From DASYSA01 sp036003885 (GTDB taxonomy: Bacteria > Acidobacteriota > Blastocatellia > UBA7656): DNA of 7,993 nucleotides. The DNA is taken from assembly GCA_036003885.1 (NCBI GenBank), contig DASYSA010000056.1, forward strand, positions 1 to 7,993, written 5' to 3'. Under the pieces are notes generated by a model. It was not told the origin of the DNA. It did no database searches and was given only the letters and a program-made list of their open reading frames with translations. Position 1 is the first letter of the stretch. Each line of letters begins with the position of its first letter. Of the stretch, positions 5,895-7,993 are shown piece by piece. The translations under genes and the position numbers were made by a program.

Positions 5895-7993
5895 ATGAAG
5901 TGTGCGCGCTGCCAGCACGAGAATCCGCCACAGGCAAAATTTTGTCTCGAGTGCGGAACTTCTCTCGCCCTCAAGTGCTCTGCGTGCGGCACTGAGCTTC
6001 CTGCTGGCGCTAAGTTTTGTCTGGAATGCGGGCAAGCGGTGGGGGCTCAGCCAACCGTCGAGTCGCGTTTCGCGTCGCCCGTTTCCTATACCCCGAAGCA
6101 CCTCGCCGAAAAAATTCTGACTTCTAAGAGCGCGCTCGAAGGCGAGCGCAAGCAGGTCACGGTGTTGTTCGCCGACATGAAGGGTTCCATGGAACTATTG
6201 GCGGACCGCGATCCGGAGGAAGCGCGTAAACTTCTAGATCCTGTTATCGAGCACATGATGGAAGCCGTGCACCGTTACGAGGGGACAGTCAACAATTTAA
6301 TGGGTGATGGCATCATGGCGCTCTTCGGTGCGCCGTTGGCGCATGAAGACCATGCGGTGCGCGCCTGCTATGCGGCGCTCCGAATGCAGGAGTCGCTGAA
6401 TCGATATGCTGACGGCGTACGGCGGAAAGAAGGCGTTCCGATTCAGATACGAGTTGGTTTGAACTCAGGTGAAGTGGTGGTCGGTTCAATCGGCAACGAC
6501 CTAAAGATGGATTACACAGCTATAGGTCAGACGACTCACTTGGCAGCGCGGATGGAGCAGATGGCGACGCCGGGTTCAATCATGATGACCATGGATACTC
6601 TGCGTTTAGCCGAAGGCTATGTTCAGGTGAAGCCGCTCGGTCCGGTCAGCGTCAAGGGATTAACTGAGCCGGTGGAAGTTTATGAGATTATTGGAGTTGG
6701 AGCCGCACGTTCTCGCCTGCAAGCCGCAGCCGCTCGCGGCCTCACGCGCTTCGTTGGACGGGATAAAGAAATCGAGCAGCTTCGGATGGCCCTGGAGAGA
6801 GCAAGCAGCGCTCATGGTCAGGTTGTTGCGGTAGTTGGAGAGCCTGGTTTAGGAAAGTCGCGGCTGTTCTACGAATTTACCCATTCGCATCGCACGCAGG
6901 GATGGTTGATCGTGGAATCCGGCTCGGTCTCGTACGGCAAGGCGACGCCGTATCTTCCTCTGATCGACCTGCTTAAGTCTTATTTCAAAATCCATGACCG
7001 GGACAACCAGCGCGAGATTCGCGAGAAGATCACCGGCAAGCTACTGACCCTGGATGAGTCCCTGAAGCCAACGTTACCGGCCTTTCTCGCCCTGCTGGAT
7101 CTTCCCGTCGAGGACCAACAATGGCAGGCTCTCGATCCGCCACAAAAGCGCCAGCGAACGCTGGATGCGTGTAAACGTCTCTTGTTTCGAGAGAGCCAAG
7201 CGCAGCCACTACTGCTCGTGTTCGAAGATCTTCACTGGCTCGATTCGGAAACCCAAACGCTCCTCGACAGCCTGGTGGAAAGTCTGCCGACGGTACGTCT
7301 GCTCCTGCTGGTGAATTATCGTCCGGAATACCAACACGGCTGGGGGAACAAGACCTATTACAGCCAATTACGGATTGATCCCCTGATACCTGACAGCGCA
7401 GAGGAACTATTGGGCGCCCTTTTGGGGAATGATCTCACTCTCAAGCCGCTTAAGCAGCTCTTGATTGAGCGGACGGAGGGCAACCCGTTCTTCCTGGAGG
7501 AAAGTGTCAGAACTCTCATCGAAACCAAAGTACTTGTAGGTGAGCGGGGAAGTTATCGACTCATGAAAGCAGTGGAGACCATACAAGTGCCAGCGACTGT
7601 TCACGCGGTGTTGGCCGCCCGGATTGACCGTCTCTCATCCGAAGAGAAGCAACTTCTCCAATCGGCATCGGTAATTGGGGAGTATGTGTCCTTCAATCTT
7701 TTGCAAGCAGTCGTTGACATGCCAGAAGACGAGCTTCGTCGTTGCCTCGCAGATCTGCAGGCCGCCGAGTTCCTTTATGAGGCGAGTGCGTTCCCCGAAC
7801 TCGAATATACTTTCAAGCATGGTCTTACGTATCAGGTGGCATACAACTCTCTGTTGCAAGAGCGGCGGCGTGCTCTCCACAGCGTCATCGTCGGTGCAAT
7901 CGAACGACTCTATCCTGATCGGTTGGCCGAACACGTTGAGCTGCTCGCCCGCCACGCGTCCCAGGGCGATCTATGGGAAAAGGCCGTGGAGTA
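5895..7993 (+). CDS. Double zinc ribbon / class III cyclase-like / STAND-type ATPase protein (3' end outside window)
   Basis: At least 699 codons are open to the window edge; the C-terminus is missing. Two zinc ribbons open the protein (C3, C6, C17, C20 and C28, C31, C42, C45, each CxxC-X10-CxxC). A class III nucleotidyl cyclase-like domain follows (about 85-265) with metal aspartates D94 (LFADMKGS) and D138 (MGDGIMALFGAP). The ATPase part begins at FVGRDKEIEQL (286-296), has Walker A GEPGLGKS (315-322) and Walker B-like LLLVFEDLHWLD (439-450), then NYRPEY (474-479) and TEGNPFFLEE (527-536), a STAND-type signature. The last visible helices (about 640-699) resemble the start of a TPR-like region, usual for this architecture. 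In the cyclase domain the purine-selecting Lys is Asn (N134) and the transition-state Asn is His (H215), while R219 remains, so cAMP synthesis is uncertain. The start at 5895 has only a weak Shine-Dalgarno (GAGACGAG) but puts the first zinc Cys at residue 3. It lies 25 bp after the oxidase, with possible co-transcription. Confidence 0.88.
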   Translation, partial: MKCARCQHENPPQAKFCLECGTSLALKCSACGTELPAGAKFCLECGQAVGAQPTVESRFASPVSYTPKHLAEKILTSKSALEGERKQVTVLFADMKGSMELLADRDPEEARKLLDPVIEHMMEAVHRYEGTVNNLMGDGIMALFGAPLAHEDHAVRACYAALRMQESLNRYADGVRRKEGVPIQIRVGLNSGEVVVGSIGNDLKMDYTAIGQTTHLAARMEQMATPGSIMMTMDTLRLAEGYVQVKPLGPVSVKGLTEPVEVYEIIGVGAARSRLQAAAARGLTRFVGRDKEIEQLRMALERASSAHGQVVAVVGEPGLGKSRLFYEFTHSHRTQGWLIVESGSVSYGKATPYLPLIDLLKSYFKIHDRDNQREIREKITGKLLTLDESLKPTLPAFLALLDLPVEDQQWQALDPPQKRQRTLDACKRLLFRESQAQPLLLVFEDLHWLDSETQTLLDSLVESLPTVRLLLLVNYRPEYQHGWGNKTYYSQLRIDPLIPDSAEELLGALLGNDLTLKPLKQLLIERTEGNPFFLEESVRTLIETKVLVGERGSYRLMKAVETIQVPATVHAVLAARIDRLSSEEKQLLQSASVIGEYVSFNLLQAVVDMPEDELRRCLADLQAAEFLYEASAFPELEYTFKHGLTYQVAYNSLLQERRRALHSVIVGAIERLYPDRLAEHVELLARHASQGDLWEKAVE

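Noticed and set aside
5884..5898. ATG at 5884 as the start of the cyclase-like gene
   Set aside because: It is in another frame and meets TGA after four codons. The ATG at 5895 is in frame with the zinc-ribbon cysteines.
1..7993. A defence, CRISPR, phage or retron-type system
   Set aside because: No repeat array, nuclease, reverse transcriptase, integrase or transposase was seen. The STAND-type ATPase resembles defence ATPases in general fold, but its zinc-ribbon/cyclase architecture and neighbours give no specific support for a defence role.

Overview
The window (7,993 bp) looks like chromosomal DNA from an uncultured, moderately GC-rich Gram-negative-type soil or sediment bacterium. Two things suggest this: the mix of catabolic enzymes with a zinc-ribbon/cyclase/ATPase receptor, and an intergenic inverted repeat of the 'TCATnCTGAgcGAAGcGAAGnATCT' kind, common in Acidobacteria, Chloroflexi and several uncultured proteobacterial-type lineages. 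The lineage is an inference and I cannot fix the phylum. No rRNA, tRNA, CRISPR, transposase or phage gene was seen.

Layout. (1) Positions 1-65 may hold the last 20 codons of an upstream gene. (2) 116-1798 (+) encodes a 560-residue amidohydrolase of the N-acyl-D-amino-acid deacylase type, with a strong Shine-Dalgarno. (3) 1799-2044 is a gap with a strong hairpin and a doubtful 46-codon ORF. (4) 2045-2662 (-) encodes an AlkB-family 2-oxoglutarate/Fe(II) dioxygenase, the only clear minus-strand gene. (5) 2663-2990 is a 328-bp gap between divergent genes, with a perfect 7-bp inverted repeat. (6) 2991-4082 (+) encodes an enolase-superfamily enzyme (mandelate racemase/muconate lactonizing type). 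(7) 4083-4510 is a 428-bp AT-richer gap holding a 114-bp hairpin repeat and degenerate CACAAAGGAC/CGCAAAGGAC-like motifs. (8) 4511-5869 (+) encodes a BBE-type FAD-linked oxidase. (9) 5895 to the window end (+) is an open-ended gene of at least 699 codons for a double-zinc-ribbon / class III cyclase-like / STAND-type ATPase protein.

How the genes may work together. The amidohydrolase, enolase-superfamily enzyme and FAD oxidase are each consistent with breakdown of acyl-amino or hydroxy/sugar-acid compounds, but each has its own ribosome-binding site. Long gaps or opposed genes separate them, so a shared pathway is not shown. Only the FAD oxidase and the cyclase-like gene are close enough (25 bp) to be co-transcribed. 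AlkB is a DNA/RNA alkylation-repair type enzyme and probably independent.

I found no convincing new multi-gene system. The most interesting points are the altered catalytic positions in the cyclase-like domain and in the enolase-superfamily enzyme, and the hairpin repeat at 4217-4330.
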